Shown here: positions 38,733 to 51,200 of the stretch, one piece after another
How positions within the stretch are numbered: the stretch's first letter is position 1
How the letters are laid out: every line of letters starts with the position of its first letter
Assembly: GCF_004210375.1 (NCBI RefSeq)
Contig: NC_134834.1
Span: 17,787,027-17,851,026, forward strand
DNA: 64,000 nt
Direction: 5' to 3'
DNA from: Tachypleus tridentatus
Lineage: Eukaryota; Arthropoda; Merostomata; Xiphosura; Limulidae
The notes under the pieces: generated by a model
The model's database searches: none
What the model was told of the DNA's origin: nothing
The model's input: the letters and a program-made list of their open reading frames with translations, nothing else
Position numbers and translations under genes: made by a program

Positions 38733-39627
38733 ACAGATTGAAAGCTTCAGTAAAACCTTACAAGTTTCTTGTTGTTGTTTTTTTAAATACATAGTCTCCT
38801 TCAGGAACAAATTTAAGAAACTTTAAACAAACGTCATAATTAAAATAATATTATTAATATAAAGGACTCCACAAATTTCATGTCCTCTTCTTGCCTTTTT
38901 CGAATGTGTTTATTCGAGTTTAACAATGTCTTTATAAACTGTACAACAGCGCCCTCTAGAGCAACTTAGCGAGATTATCATAAAACCGCCATATTCTTAT
39001 AAGAAAATACTTTTTTTTTTAACTTATTTATTTTTGCAATACGATTTAAACTTGCGAGGACAAGATGAACTTTTCAATAGCCACGGCACTTGAAATTCTT
39101 TTAGGCAAAATTAAAGTAACTTAGCCCAAGAGAGTTTTTCTTCCTTTTTATTAACTCTATTTTTGTGCGTTAATAAGCAGTAATACTAAGTGTGGGACGC
39201 GCGAAAACCCGATTCGATTTTATTATTCATCGGGATTTTTCTGTTTAACATAATTGAATTAAAACAAATTAAGCTGTGACAGAAAGGGTTTGACCTCCTG
39301 AGTCCAAGACTGTAATTAGATCTCAAATCGGTCAAGATATAACGAAGTTATGAGTTAAAAGTTTCTACCTGAAAAACAACTCGAAACTATTCTGTGAGCT
39401 GTTATGCCGCAGCTAAAACAAACTAAAACAGTTTTCTATGTTGTGGTGGAACTTGGTCCTCTGTCTAAATCTGTAATATATTTTTACTTTAATGTGTATA
39501 TAGATTCACGAACATCTATGTTTATAGGTCTTGTTCGTACAATGATTTTAGCATTATTCCAGCTGATAATACGATTTTTTCCGGTTACATTTTTTTATTA
39601 TTTGTCTTTTTTAAAGTATAACCCCAT
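38733..39627. other. intergenic DNA
   Basis: No recognised features. A 105-codon + strand frame at 39404-39721 ends in SINE sequence and has an AT-driven composition. Confidence 0.35.
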
Positions 39628-39787
39628 TGGACTATCTACTTTGTCCACCGCAGGGAATCGAACTTCGCATTTTAGCGTTGTAAGGCCACTGTCCCACCGG
39701 AAGACTTCCGTTACGTGGTAGGATGTGTGTGTGTGTGTTTTTCTTATAGCAAAGCCACATCAGACTATCTGTTGAGTCCACTGGAGG
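39628..39787 (-). mobile_element. two SINE family B fragments
   Basis: 39628-39700 carries the reverse complement of the B head (GGGAATCGAACTTCGCATTT). 39727-39787 carries the tail side (GTGTGTGTTTTTCTTATAGC, AAAGCCACATCAG, GAGTCCACTGGAGGGA) and runs straight into the minisatellite. Confidence 0.75.
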
Positions 39788-40233
39788 GAGTTAGGCTGTA
39801 TGTCAGTTTCTCCCTTAGGGAGTTAGGCTGTATCTCACTTTCTTCCTTAGAGAGTTAGGCTGTATGTCACTTTCTCCCTTAGGGAGATAGGCTGTATGTT
39901 AGTTTCTACCTTAGGGAGTTAGGCTGTATGTCACATTCTCCCTTAGGGAGCTAGGCTGTATGTTAGTTTCTACCTTAGGGAGTTAGGCTGTATGTCAGTT
40001 TCTCCCTTAAGGAGCTAGGCTGTATGTCACTTTCTCCCTTAGGGATCTAGGCTGTATGTTAGTTTCTCCCTCAGGCAGTTAGGCTGTTTGTCAGTTTCTC
40101 CCTTAATGAGTTAGGCTGTATGTCAGTTTCTCCCTTAGGGAGCTAGGCTGTATGTTAGTTTCTCTTTTATGGAGTTAGGCTGTTTGTCAGTTTCTCCCTT
40201 AGGGAGTTAGGCTGTATGTCAGTTTCTCCCTTC
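39785..40233. repeat. 32-bp minisatellite, about 14 copies
   Basis: GTTAGGCTGTATGTCAGTTT plus CTCCCTTAGGGA repeats every 32 bp from 39790. GGAGTTAGG / GGAGCTAGG and CAGTTT / CACTTT variants alternate. Its left edge coincides with the broken end of a SINE B tail, whose last bases GGAGGGAG resemble the unit end. Confidence 0.95.
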
Positions 40234-41889
40234 TGACAATAGTTTTTGCTCTTCTGTTCTTCTTTCTAATGGACGTTTTGTTTGTCAGTTATATATTCAC
40301 ACGGTATATGATAAATTCCTTGTTTTCTCGTATTTTGAAAGCTACATTAACCCTCACTTCTTTATAATGGGTTTCAGATCTTAGCAGAAAGTTAGACATT
40401 AATATTTGTTGCTATTTTTGTTTAGCTATTTCTCTGTTTTTAAAATTTGAGGTATAGTTTGTGAATGATTCTAACTTCACATGTCCTCGAGCTAGAGGCA
40501 ATATATTCTTCCTCCGAACAGACATTGAACAGTTTTCAAATCACATTTTTAGTAACTGTAGAGTATAAAGAAATTAGTACAATACATTTGTTGACAATAA
40601 ATGACGTACAGTGTGGTAACATAATCCTGATTTTTGTTTTCGATACTGATAAAAAGTCATTTAATGAAGAACCATTGTGTTCATTACAATAAAATATCTG
40701 AATATAGTAAAGAATAGTTTGGGTGAAAAGTAGGAATTCAATATATATATATACATATATACATTGGCGAATGGTAGTTAAGACTGATAGATGGTGTATC
40801 CCCACCGCAATGTAGGTCCTACTTCTGCAGTCATCTCCAAAACCTAGGATATATATTATAATGCCACATTATAACTTGTACTCTGGGGTCTTTCAATTAC
40901 AGTAGCGTTTTTTGTTTAAATTATTTTTGTTTCGACTTGTTTTTTTAAATTATAACAAACTAATATAATTTGTCAGAGGTTTGGATTTGCTGTTTTTAAC
41001 GAACTCTTCTCTTATAATTCTGCTTATTTAACGTCATTAAAATGTATTTATTTTCACTAAAATATACACACACACATACATACAGGTTTTCCTTTATAAG
41101 AATATTTATCTTAATTACATGGGAAACATAGATATTTTGCACACGTTCTCTCACTTTAGAATTTCCAAAGGTCATTCTGTAACTTGGCTTCTTGCCAGAC
41201 TGAGAATACTTGAAATCTATGCTAATAATTTCTGAAATTTGATATCAATATGACGAATATTCTGTCTTCCAAGATCAACGAAAGTTTTACCTCTTCTCTC
41301 TTGGTACCAGAGTCGTAGATAGCTGTCTTATAACGAGTTTATTGTGTGTTGTCATTATCATTAGCCTTATGGTGACATAAACTGTAAATGGGGTCCAATC
41401 ACTCAACTTCTCGGGTTACATTAACTGTCCTATGAAACACCAGGCGATGCAAGACGAGTCGATACGTGGAAGATAAATTCCAAGAAAACAAACGAAACAG
41501 TTGTATTTTACTGGCAGTCTGAAATAGTAACATATGGGGTGTCCGTCTTTCAACCCTGGTGTTCGATAAAGCCAAATCCCATTACAACGTCTTTGAGAGC
41601 TAACGAAACGAAATTCCCAATAGAGTCCGTGTAATGTGTGTATTTGTCTCTTTTGCTATAAAGAGACAACCCAGAATCCTTTTCCTTAAAACGTCGTATT
41701 CCTTCTAAAAAATCGAAATACTTCTTGTATTTCTCTCTGAATCATCGCAATAATCCATAAATTGTTGTATTTTTAGCTGAAATGTACTCTTTCTTGAAAA
41801 AAAAACAACGTATTATTAATACTTGTCTACCCTCGAAATATCGTACCATTTCCAAAACGTCAGAGTTCTACCTGGAACCGTAGTAACTC
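40234..41889. other. intergenic DNA
   Basis: AT-rich, with a TATATATATACATATATACAT run near 40740 and an ACACACACAC tract near 41070. The overlapping frames at 40465-40805 are chance frames on opposite strands. Confidence 0.35.
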
Positions 41890-42115
41890 TTCTTAAAACA
41901 CTGAGCGCTGATCCACTCCTTGAATCAGTGACATCTGCTCCAAACTTTGAAATAATTACTTTTGTTCTACTACTCGAAATAATGACCTCTGTTCCATCTC
42001 CTTGACCACTACATCACTACTTAAAATAATGACCGCTTCTCCACTCCTTAAAACACTAACCACTGCACGACTTCTTGAAACAATGACTACTGCTCTACTC
42101 CTTATAACATCAAAG
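41890..42115. repeat. degenerate ~30-bp tandem repeat
   Basis: Repeated blocks of the type CTCCACTCCTT, GAAATAATGACC, TCTGTTC are recognisable but heavily diverged. They keep two short frames open without other coding signs. Confidence 0.5.
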
Positions 42116-42239
42116 GTCATTTTCTCAAAACTCTCTTGTTTCCATTCTGCTTTCCTTTTACCTTTCCCTCAGGTTAAAGTGACGTCATCCTGCAGGACAG
42201 ATTTATTTGTTGCGATTATTTTTTTTCTGTTCTGGTAAA

Positions 42240-43024
42240 TTTTTCCTGAAAGTACTCAATACGTAATTACTGTTGTTGTTCGCTTTCTAATATTGACCAG
42301 AAACGTACAGATGAATAACAGTTCTGGATCTTTTATTTTACTAAATTATCGTTGCTTGCTGATGAGATGTAACAGTTACTTTCAATACGACCCTTTCTCC
42401 AGCAGCATATTTTAAACGTTTAGTGATAGAAATAAAATCGTAAAGCTTAACCTATTACGTACTGTAAATAAATAAATGCATTTATAACAGTTACGGATGA
42501 TAGAATATATTTATTATGTAAATCTAATCAAGATTTCGGAAGATGAGATTAAATAAACAAAGCAAAACTCTACAAGTGAACCACAGTAAAGATGCATTTT
42601 AGTCATATAAAACTACTTATCTATTATTAAGGTGTATAATTTATTTAATACGTGGAAACGTTTTCAGAGCGGAAAAAGACCCGAAGTACAACAGCGCCAT
42701 TTTGTTTCTAAGTGTCTCTAGGGTAATTTTTTAATTTAATATCCATAAACGTCATTCTTCCCTGTCTTGACAGCCGTGAATACAAGTTATGTTTTAACCC
42801 ATTTCTATTCTACATCTCGAAAGTTCTTTAAACTTTAAAATCTGATTATGGTTTAAAGTGATATAACGAGAAAGCGAGAAAAAGACACACGTTTAACCAT
42901 CATTAGTAAAGGTAGCAGCTTCTTGAATATTTTAATATATATTTTTTTTATCAGATGAGTTATTCTTGTAGTTTAAGCGCAAACCTACACAAATGGGCTC
43001 TCCGAATACGTGTCTATAGTAGGA
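42240..43024. other. intergenic DNA
   Basis: Nothing recognised except a weak family C-like SINE tail near 42970-43020. Confidence 0.35.
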
Positions 43025-43145
43025 GCCCGGCATGGCCAGGTGGTTAAGGCACTGAGGGTCGCGGGTTCGAATCCCCGTTGCACCAAACATGCTTGCCCTT
43101 TCAGCCATGGGGGCGTTATAATGTTACGGTCAATCCCACTATTCG
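43025..43145 (+). mobile_element. SINE family A, 5' half
   Basis: Head and B-box (GCGGGTTCGAATCCCCG) through to CCACTATTCG, then cut. The anticodon arm is partly deleted. It directly abuts an oppositely oriented copy. Confidence 0.9.
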
Positions 43146-43388
43146 AACAAAGCCACGAGAGGGCTATCTGCGCTAGCCGTCCCTAATTTAGCAGTGTAAG
43201 ACCAGAGGGAAGGCAGCTAGTCATCACCACCCACCGCCAACTCTTTTACCAACGAATAGTGGAATTGATCGTAACATTATAACACCCCCACGGTTGAAAG
43301 GGCGAGCATGTTCGGTGCCGCCGGGATTCGAAGCCGCGACCCTCGGATTACGAGTCGAACGCCTTAACACGCTTGGCCGTGCTGGGCC
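43146..43388 (-). mobile_element. SINE family A, opposed to the previous copy
   Basis: Reads AACAAAGCCACGAGAGGGC to the head ending GCTTGGCCGTGCTGGGCC on the + strand. With the + copy at 43025 it forms an inverted pair with about 120-bp complementary arms. Confidence 0.92.
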
Positions 43389-44139
43389 TTCCAAATTCGT
43401 CAATAAGCATTAAATTAATCACGATTAGGGTTACAGTCGATGCTGTATCGCGTACGAGACATGAAATTCGCGTGAAAACAGAATGCATTACGTCTTGACG
43501 ACGTAACAATACTTTGGCTAGGCAGTGACCTAGCTTTTATGCGTTAAGTTTTCCAATTTTTAGTTCTAATTACTTATACCTTCATATCTTGACGATGAAT
43601 AAATAAAAATAGGTAAATGAGAAATAACTGAATAGATCGCCATTTGAAATATGCGATCTAACCCTTATGTCGAGAGATAAAGAGAGAAAAAACACGTTTA
43701 ATAACACGTTACAGAATAATTTTTCCACATATTTTATTTTAAAGCAATAAATAAAATGCTACAAAGACACATATATACACTGTTTATAATTAATTCGTAG
43801 GCGCTGGACAAATTGAGTTTAAGACTTATTTGAACCGAAAACGAGGTTACATGCCGGACTTATTGATATGTAGTGTATAAATACATGATAACAAAGAAGC
43901 ATCAGCAGTCACGATATTAGATTTTCAAAAACCCAATATTCTAGCACATAGAAAATAATATTAGTTTGTTTCAGATGCTAACAGCGCGTGCTTTATTATG
44001 AACATTAGAAAGAACTTTATGAACAATCGTATTTCGGATAAACACATCACACTTGAAAAATTAGGAGCTTGGTGGCGCTTGAGTAGTTGTTGATCATTTA
44101 AAAAAAAATTGTAATTCTGTTACTTTAAGGCAAAACTGA
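43389..44139. other. intergenic DNA
   Basis: AT-rich, with no recognised features. It lies downstream of the hig stop codon on the - strand. Confidence 0.35.
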
Positions 44140-44610
44140 CGTTTTGTTAATAATCGAAACGTTTTTGACTGAAGGCTATATATTATTTTATGTATCTTTA
44201 TTTTGTTAATCTCCGAAATTATTTTGAGTGAAGTCTGAATGTTGTTTTACAAAATTGTATTTTGTTAATAATCGAAACGTTTATTAAGTGAAGCCTACAT
44301 ATTTTATTTTGTTAATAATCTTAACGTTTTTAAGTGAAGCCTACATATTTTATTTTGTTAATAATCGAAACGTTTTTTTTTAAAGTGAAGCCTACATATT
44401 TTATTTTGTTAATAATCGAAACGTTTTTAAGTGAAGCCTACATATTTTATTTGGTTAATAATCGAAACGGTTTTTAAGTGAAGCCTACATATTTGTGTCT
44501 TGTTAATAATCGAAACGTTTTTAAGTGAAGCCTACATATTTGTGTCTTGTTAATAATCGAAACGTTTTTTAAGTGAAGCCTACATATTTGTGTCTTGTTA
44601 ATAATCAAAT
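44140..44610. repeat. ~47-60-bp minisatellite, about 9 copies
   Basis: TTGTTAATAATCGAAACG and TTTTTAAGTGAAGCCTACAT alternate with variable T and AT-rich spacers, so the period drifts. The right-hand copies are most alike and the left-hand copies most diverged. Confidence 0.9.
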
Positions 44611-44626
44611 AATTCCGACATGGTTT

Positions 44627-44745
44627 TTATTTCCTTTTATAAACTGAGCTAATTTTGTATAATTCCAGTTTCATGAAAAAATAAGAAAATAGGTCGTCAG
44701 CCGTACCAAGGAAAGAATGCATGTTACCAAGTTATAGGTTTTATT
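44627..44745 (-). promoter_or_regulatory. candidate polyadenylation signals of hig
   Basis: On the - strand AATAAA occurs at about 44740-44745 and again at about 44627-44632, roughly 280 and 400 bases past the hig stop codon. Either could end the transcript; the choice is not decidable from sequence alone. Confidence 0.35.
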
Positions 44746-45025
44746 AGATTTCTCTTTCAAAGCTCCATTTCTCAACTTTTTTTAATACAATGGAGCGGCT
44801 TCTTTGACTTGATCTATAAAACCATCAAATAATTGTTCGATCAGGAATAACTTTCGTGTTTTTTTTTTCGAAAATGTAACATACATTTGAATCTCGAATC
44901 ATATCTAACGTTTATCACAAATTTATATGATCAATAACAAGCCTTTTCCACAACCCAACGAACCAACCAAGTTATTAGTAGTTTTTACTCATGTCATCTT
45001 CGGGAAGGCGGGAAAAATCCTTCAC

Positions 45026-45222
45026 TCATCTATTGTAAGGGCGACAATGTGGCAATGGATTAGACCAATGGCCGGAGGGCATGCAGTGGAGCTCTTTGGA
45101 TCCAAGAGTTCGGAACCCCTTGTTACACGACACGACAACAATTTCGCCAATGTCATAATGGAACTTTGTAGGGATTACGTATCCATTTGCTGGTTCACCT
45201 GGGAACTCACAAGCAGGTTTAC
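45026..45222 (-). CDS. hig: hig last exon: Sushi/CCP module 4 and stop
   Basis: 197 bp coding. The acceptor is TTATGTCCTTGCAG; the first two bases complete the Cys codon shared with the previous exon. Module cysteines fall in PACEFPG, VVVSCNKGF, LHCMPSGHW and LPHC. The protein ends five residues after the last cysteine (RPYNR) at TGA 45026-45028. No donor precedes the stop, so this is taken as the terminal exon. A very short C-terminal tail after the last CCP is plausible for Hig, but an alternative last exon cannot be ruled out. Confidence 0.8.
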
Positions 45223-48200
45223 CTGCAAGGACATAAAGAAAAGATGTCTGCCATCTTGGTGAAAGAAAACAAAAGCATTCCAATAAATTATAAAAGATTC
45301 AGACCAAGATAAACTTTGTCGTCTACGAACCGTTAATCCGATTTTAAGTAGCTAATCCTATTTCCTAACGCGTATTCTGGTTAGTTTATCAAAACAAATA
45401 CGAAAAATATACATTCCACCCCCAAAAAACCAAAACAAAACCGAAATCACAAAGCACAAGTTTAAAGTCTATTTATTGTAAACCCTGTGAACAGACTCTG
45501 TGGTAAACTGGAACAACAAAATCACGCAATATCTACGTTTAATTAATTAAAAAACAGATATTGATATAGTTAATTAACTATATTCTGTAACAGGTTTTCA
45601 TGTCTTAGTGATTCTGGAGCCCCAAGCAGATTTCAGTAAATGGGGCCGGCTCCATAATGGTAAATCAATAAGAACAACTCAGAAGTAGATTAAAATGTTT
45701 CATTTGTTTGTTTACTATTAAGCACAAAGCTACACAATGTGCTATCTGCACTGACCATCACGGGTATCGAAACCCGATTTCTAAAGGTGTGAGCCCGCAG
45801 ACATACCGCTGTCCCACTGGGGGGAGTAATTAAAAGGCATAGTTGTTGTTGTTTAGTATTAAGCACAAAGCTACACAAAGGGTTTTCTGTGCTCTATCCA
45901 CCACGGGTATCGAAACCCGGTTTATAGCAGTATAAGTCTGAAGACATACTACTGTGCCACAAGGAGTTAAAAGGTATAGTAAAGGAGGACCTTCCACGTA
46001 TGAAGCCTCTAGCAATTGCCCAGTTTGCCCAATAGCTAAGACCGCCTATACATGTAAATGTAATTTAATTAGATTTCTTACACGTGTGATACGTTTGTAT
46101 GTGAATCAGAGAGATAACTTATTCATATAAGTTAAGAGTTTCACGTGTTAGTGTAATATATTCAATCAATCAATCAATGGATCAAAAAAGGTAACTGTCT
46201 GACGTCTATTTGTAACCTGATCAGTCTATGAATGAATCAGATAACGTAACTGTTTGGTATATATTCAGTCTACGAACAGATCGGACAAGGTAACTGTCTG
46301 ACGTCTATTTGTAACCTGATCAGTCTATGAATGAATCAGATAACGTAACTGTTTGGTATATATTCAGTCTACGAACAGATCGGACAAGGTAACGGTCTGA
46401 CGTCTATTTGTAACCTGATCAGTCTATGAATGAATCAGATAACGTAACTGTTTGGTATATATTCAGTCTACGAACAGATCGGACAAGGTAACTGTCTGAC
46501 GTCTATTTGTAACCTGATCAGTCTATGAATGAATCAGATAACGTAACTGTTTGGTATATATTTAGTCTACGAACAGATCGGACAAGGTAACTGTCTGACG
46601 TCTATTTGTGACCTGATTAGCCTATGAATGAATCAGATAACGTAACTGTTTGGTATATATTCAGTCTACGAACAGATCGGACAAGGTAACTGTCTGACGT
46701 CTATTTGTAACCTGATCAGTCTATGAATGAATCAGATAACGTAACTGTCTGACATGTTCAAAGCAGGCAGAGGGAAGTGTTGCTACAAAGCTATATTTTA
46801 ATGTGTGGCTTAATTTACTGTATAAGCTATACACGAGAGCAGTTGAACTCATATATTTAACAACTTCCCCCATATCGTCTTTGCATTTAAAAAATAGACC
46901 CTTATTCGCCATCCAAAACTAAAACAGTTGATGCGACATCAGGTGTCATGTATTAGAAAGTGTATTGGATGCACACAAATTATTTAACGACTTAAAAAAA
47001 AGAAGGTGAAGAAAAATTATTTTTCGAATTTGGAAACAATCAGCTACTATACTGTTCGATCTCGATGGAGAACGTAATTTTGAGGAAAGCAAGTTCTTAT
47101 TGGTTCATTTACCACATCTATTTTAGGACTACAGCTTTTTAACACTAGAGTCTAGCGAACGATCACGACTCTCCCAACAACCTAACCCCCTGGTAATCGA
47201 TACACTGAGTAAGTAACTAAACTTACATATCGGTGGTTGTTGAGACCATTCTCCGACGTCATTACAAACCGCCATTGATTCGCCAACAAGGACAAATCCA
47301 GCATGACATGTATAGGTTACTGTGTCGCCCGTCAGGTAGCGTCCTGTGTCTAGAACTCGACCATTAGGAGGGGGTAGTGGAGGTGTACAAGTAATAGCTG
47401 AAACGATGGGAAAACACATTTAATTTACACAAACAGTTTTTGTTTTATTTTTTTTATTTCGTCTAAGCTATACGAGGGCTATCTGCGCTAGCCGTCCCTA
47501 ATTTAGCAGTGTAAGACTAGAGGGAAGGCAGCTAGTCATCGCCATCCACCGCCAACTCTTGGGCTACTCTTTTACCATCGAACAGTGGGATTGACCGTCA
47601 CATTAGAACGCCCCCACGGCTGAAAAAAAGGGCGAGCATGTTTGGTGTAACGGGGACTCGAACCAGCGACCTTCAAATTACGAGTCGAGTGCCTTAACTC
47701 CACCTGACCGTGCTGGGCCTTACACAAAGAAAAACAGAGAGGTAGGTTTACTTTCAATAATACTGTTTGAATCTGTTTAAGGCTTAAACAAAAAAGTATC
47801 TCGTGCGGTTAAAGCTGTGTTGTTTATTGTTTACCAAAGCAAATAATTACGTTAATAGCACAGTAGCAGTTGTATCGTTTCGTGTTTTTGATTTTATATT
47901 TGTGAAACGTTTTATAATCACGATAAAAAATAATTATATTAATTATTTGTATAAGTGATTTTTTATTTTATTCAACAGTACGTGTCTATAAAAAGTAATT
48001 TTATCCAATTTAACATTTATGATCTTACATAGTTTTATTGTATTCGTTATATCTCATTTGAGCTGTTTTAATTTTAAGTTTCTAAAATTTAAAATTAAAA
48101 TGTTAGTCGTTCAGCCTAAATTATACGAAGTGTTTCATACAGTCGTGTCTTTGTCTGTTTATTCTTAAGCGTAAATCTGCACATTATGCTATTTTTGCTG

Positions 48201-51200
48201 TACCTATTACAGGTATCGAAAACCGATTATTATAAACCTGCTGAGTGTCTGTTGAGCCACTGGTGGGGGCTTTTTAAAGGTTTCGATACCCTGTGTTTAC
48301 CTTGTTGAAGATACTTGTCCTTAGTTCTTTTTGTATTTTCTTTTTTGTGACAGAGAATTTATTTCTATTGAATTCTTAAAATATAATTACAAGCGGTCAG
48401 TTTATTTGAAAATATATTAATAAAAGTAGAAACTTGTTAGATAATATTTAGTTATTTGCGTTTACAATGACTTTTTTAACCAGGGCCCGGCATGGCCAAG
48501 CGTGTTAAGGCTTGCTACTCGTAATCTGAGGGTCACGGGTTCGCATCGTCGTCGCGCCAAACATGCTCACCCTTTCAGCCGTGGGGGCGTTATAATGTGA
48601 CGGTCAATCCCACTATTCGTTGGTAAAAGAGTAGCCCAAGAGTTGGCGGTGGGTGGTGATGACTAGCTGCATTCTCTCTACTCTTACATTGCTAAATTAG
48701 GGACGGCTAGCACAGATAGCCCTCGAGTAGCTTTGTGCGAAATTCAAAAACAAACAAACTTTTTAACCAAGAGAGAAAATCATATTTAGAGATGGCGTAC
48801 GGCTTGAAGAAATTGAGATTGAGAAATTAGTTCTCGTTGGTCACTCGCTGTTGTTTGTGGAAATTATGATAGGACATCCTATAATGATCCGCATAAATGG
48901 CTAATATTCTTTGTTATGAACGCGTTTTAAAATTTCTGTATCTCCTCTTCGATTATGTTGTCGCATGTGTGCTGCTATAAATTTATGAGCACTCATATGA
49001 AGGTTTCGTGGATAGTGCCAACACCCAACTTGTAAGCTGCATGTATCTTATCGTAGCGATTGTTTTATTTTGTGGTTTATTAACTTAAATTCATTAATAC
49101 ACTTAGTTGTAATGCATAAGTATTATTTGGAAATTAATATTTACTATAAAAATTCATTTTTACACTTACAAATATTATTTTGCATTTTGAGCTTCATTCA
49201 TAGATTTAACGTCAATTTAAACCTCGCGTGATGCTATTAGGTTTACGACCGAAAACATGGAAAACAGCGAGGTTATCCAACTAATAATTCCAAGTGTTTT
49301 AATAATTACAGGATTCCAGTTTTTATGCTAATTTATAACATTATTTACGTGTTATCAGTTTACTATATAGCACTAGCTTCATTAACTAATATTTTACCTT
49401 TTAATTCCAATTCACAGGTTATGTCGTGAAACCCACAAAACACCATTAAGCTTCACTTTCATTTAATCGTAAAAAAACATAACTTTCAGACTTTATTTGC
49501 AAACATACGTTAATAATGATTGAAATAATAATTAATACATACTTGTTACTTTATAAATCTAATAAATATTTGTTGTTACTTTATTACCGTTTATACTGTG
49601 GGTTAAAAAAGGTTACTGCTACCGTGTTTCCTTGTTTATGAGGTCGCTGTTGTCGTATTTTAGGATTTTCTATTTGATAATTTCTTTAAAATGTTAGAAA
49701 AACAGAAATAAAGTGGGTCTGGACTGGCTTTCGACGCTCCTGTTATGGTCTGAAATAACTAAGAACAGAAACTTAATGATTTTATATAATTCTTTTATAT
49801 TAGTTTTATTATATTCTAAATAGAGTACTGGTCCCCTGACGGACGTTATGTAAATTAATGATTAGTGACAGATTATTCCAAGACATGAAAAGTTGCTTCC
49901 CTTATATGTAATTTTTAAAACAAAACAACAACAAAAAAAGCCTTGAAACTACAAAGCACAAAATGTGAAACTGCAAACTTACATGTATCTCGTCATAGAC
50001 CCAACAAAACTGTATGTCAAATTTGTTGAAGATCCATCAACAGGAAGCAAAGTAGTGGTAAATAAAAAACTGAAAAATGAAAAATTACACATCCAACTAC
50101 AGGGGGCAAATTAGCAGTCAAACAAATAAAAAACGCGAAAACCTCCATAAAAACCCCAAAAGGGCAAAATGCAAAATCGAAGATTTTAATGTATCTCAGC
50201 ATTGACATATTGAACCTCCGTATCACATTCGGCGAAGATCCATCTACACCTTGTGAGGTTAGTTGCATGGACATACAACAGACAATAGACTGTACTCTTA
50301 TAAATATCTATTCTAGATTTATGCAGCGAAAACTGGATTCGAATATTTATCGTCAGTTTGTATAGTTTGTACACACTTACCCTCACACATGGGCGGATAG
50401 TCCGACCAGGATTCGTTCTTCAAACAGTGTAAGGACGCCGCCCCGACGAGTCTGTAGCTTGTTGGACAGGAGAAATTGACACGATCACCGTAAGTCCGGT
50501 TGTGAGTGCTCAGCTTAAGATGCGGGGAGTCCGGGGTCAAGAGTGGACACTGGATCACTAGAATCGACAGAAAGAAAGTCAAGGACTACGTAAGGTTAAA
50601 ATTTAAATAAACGGACAAGTATAATTGTAAAACAATGACAGCAACCTAATTCAAAATATTGAATATCCAGGCATCTGATAAAACTCCAGAAAGAGAAGAC
50701 CTAATGTACTCTTAAAGTTGGAAAAAAATCTCATTTTCCTAAAAGAAAACACAAAAGTATTTTAAATTTGTGGTTAGAGTTCTCTCTATCACGACACCAT
50801 CCAAACACGACTCTACCGTTGGATTGTCATTTGCTATTATCTATTGCCGGTGTCGTCTAGACATCGTTAGATAGCTTCGATCAAAGCAGATGGCAGTAAT
50901 AGATTATGAGGAAACGATTGTTTGTTTCTCTAATGTTAATCACAAAGTTAGATAATAGACTGTGCTGTGTCACCACGGGTACCTGAACCCTGTTTTTTAG
51001 CGTTATAAGCATACATATTTGCAACTGAGTCACCTGAATATTAGTTCGTTCTAAAGTGTCTAAATAAAACAAAAACAAATTGCATCTCTTTTATTATTCG
51101 ATAGATTTTATAAAAACGCATATTTTATAAAACTAGCAAGAGTAATGAATTTATAATTTTGTTTTCAACTATAAAAATTATTTACCACACAAAGTAGTTC

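Noticed and set aside
41823..42238. Two + strand frames as a coding region
   Set aside because: Both lie in a degenerate ~30-bp repeat that keeps frames open by periodicity.
44927..45262. 111-codon + strand frame
   Set aside because: Antisense shadow of the last hig exon; it has no domain pattern of its own.
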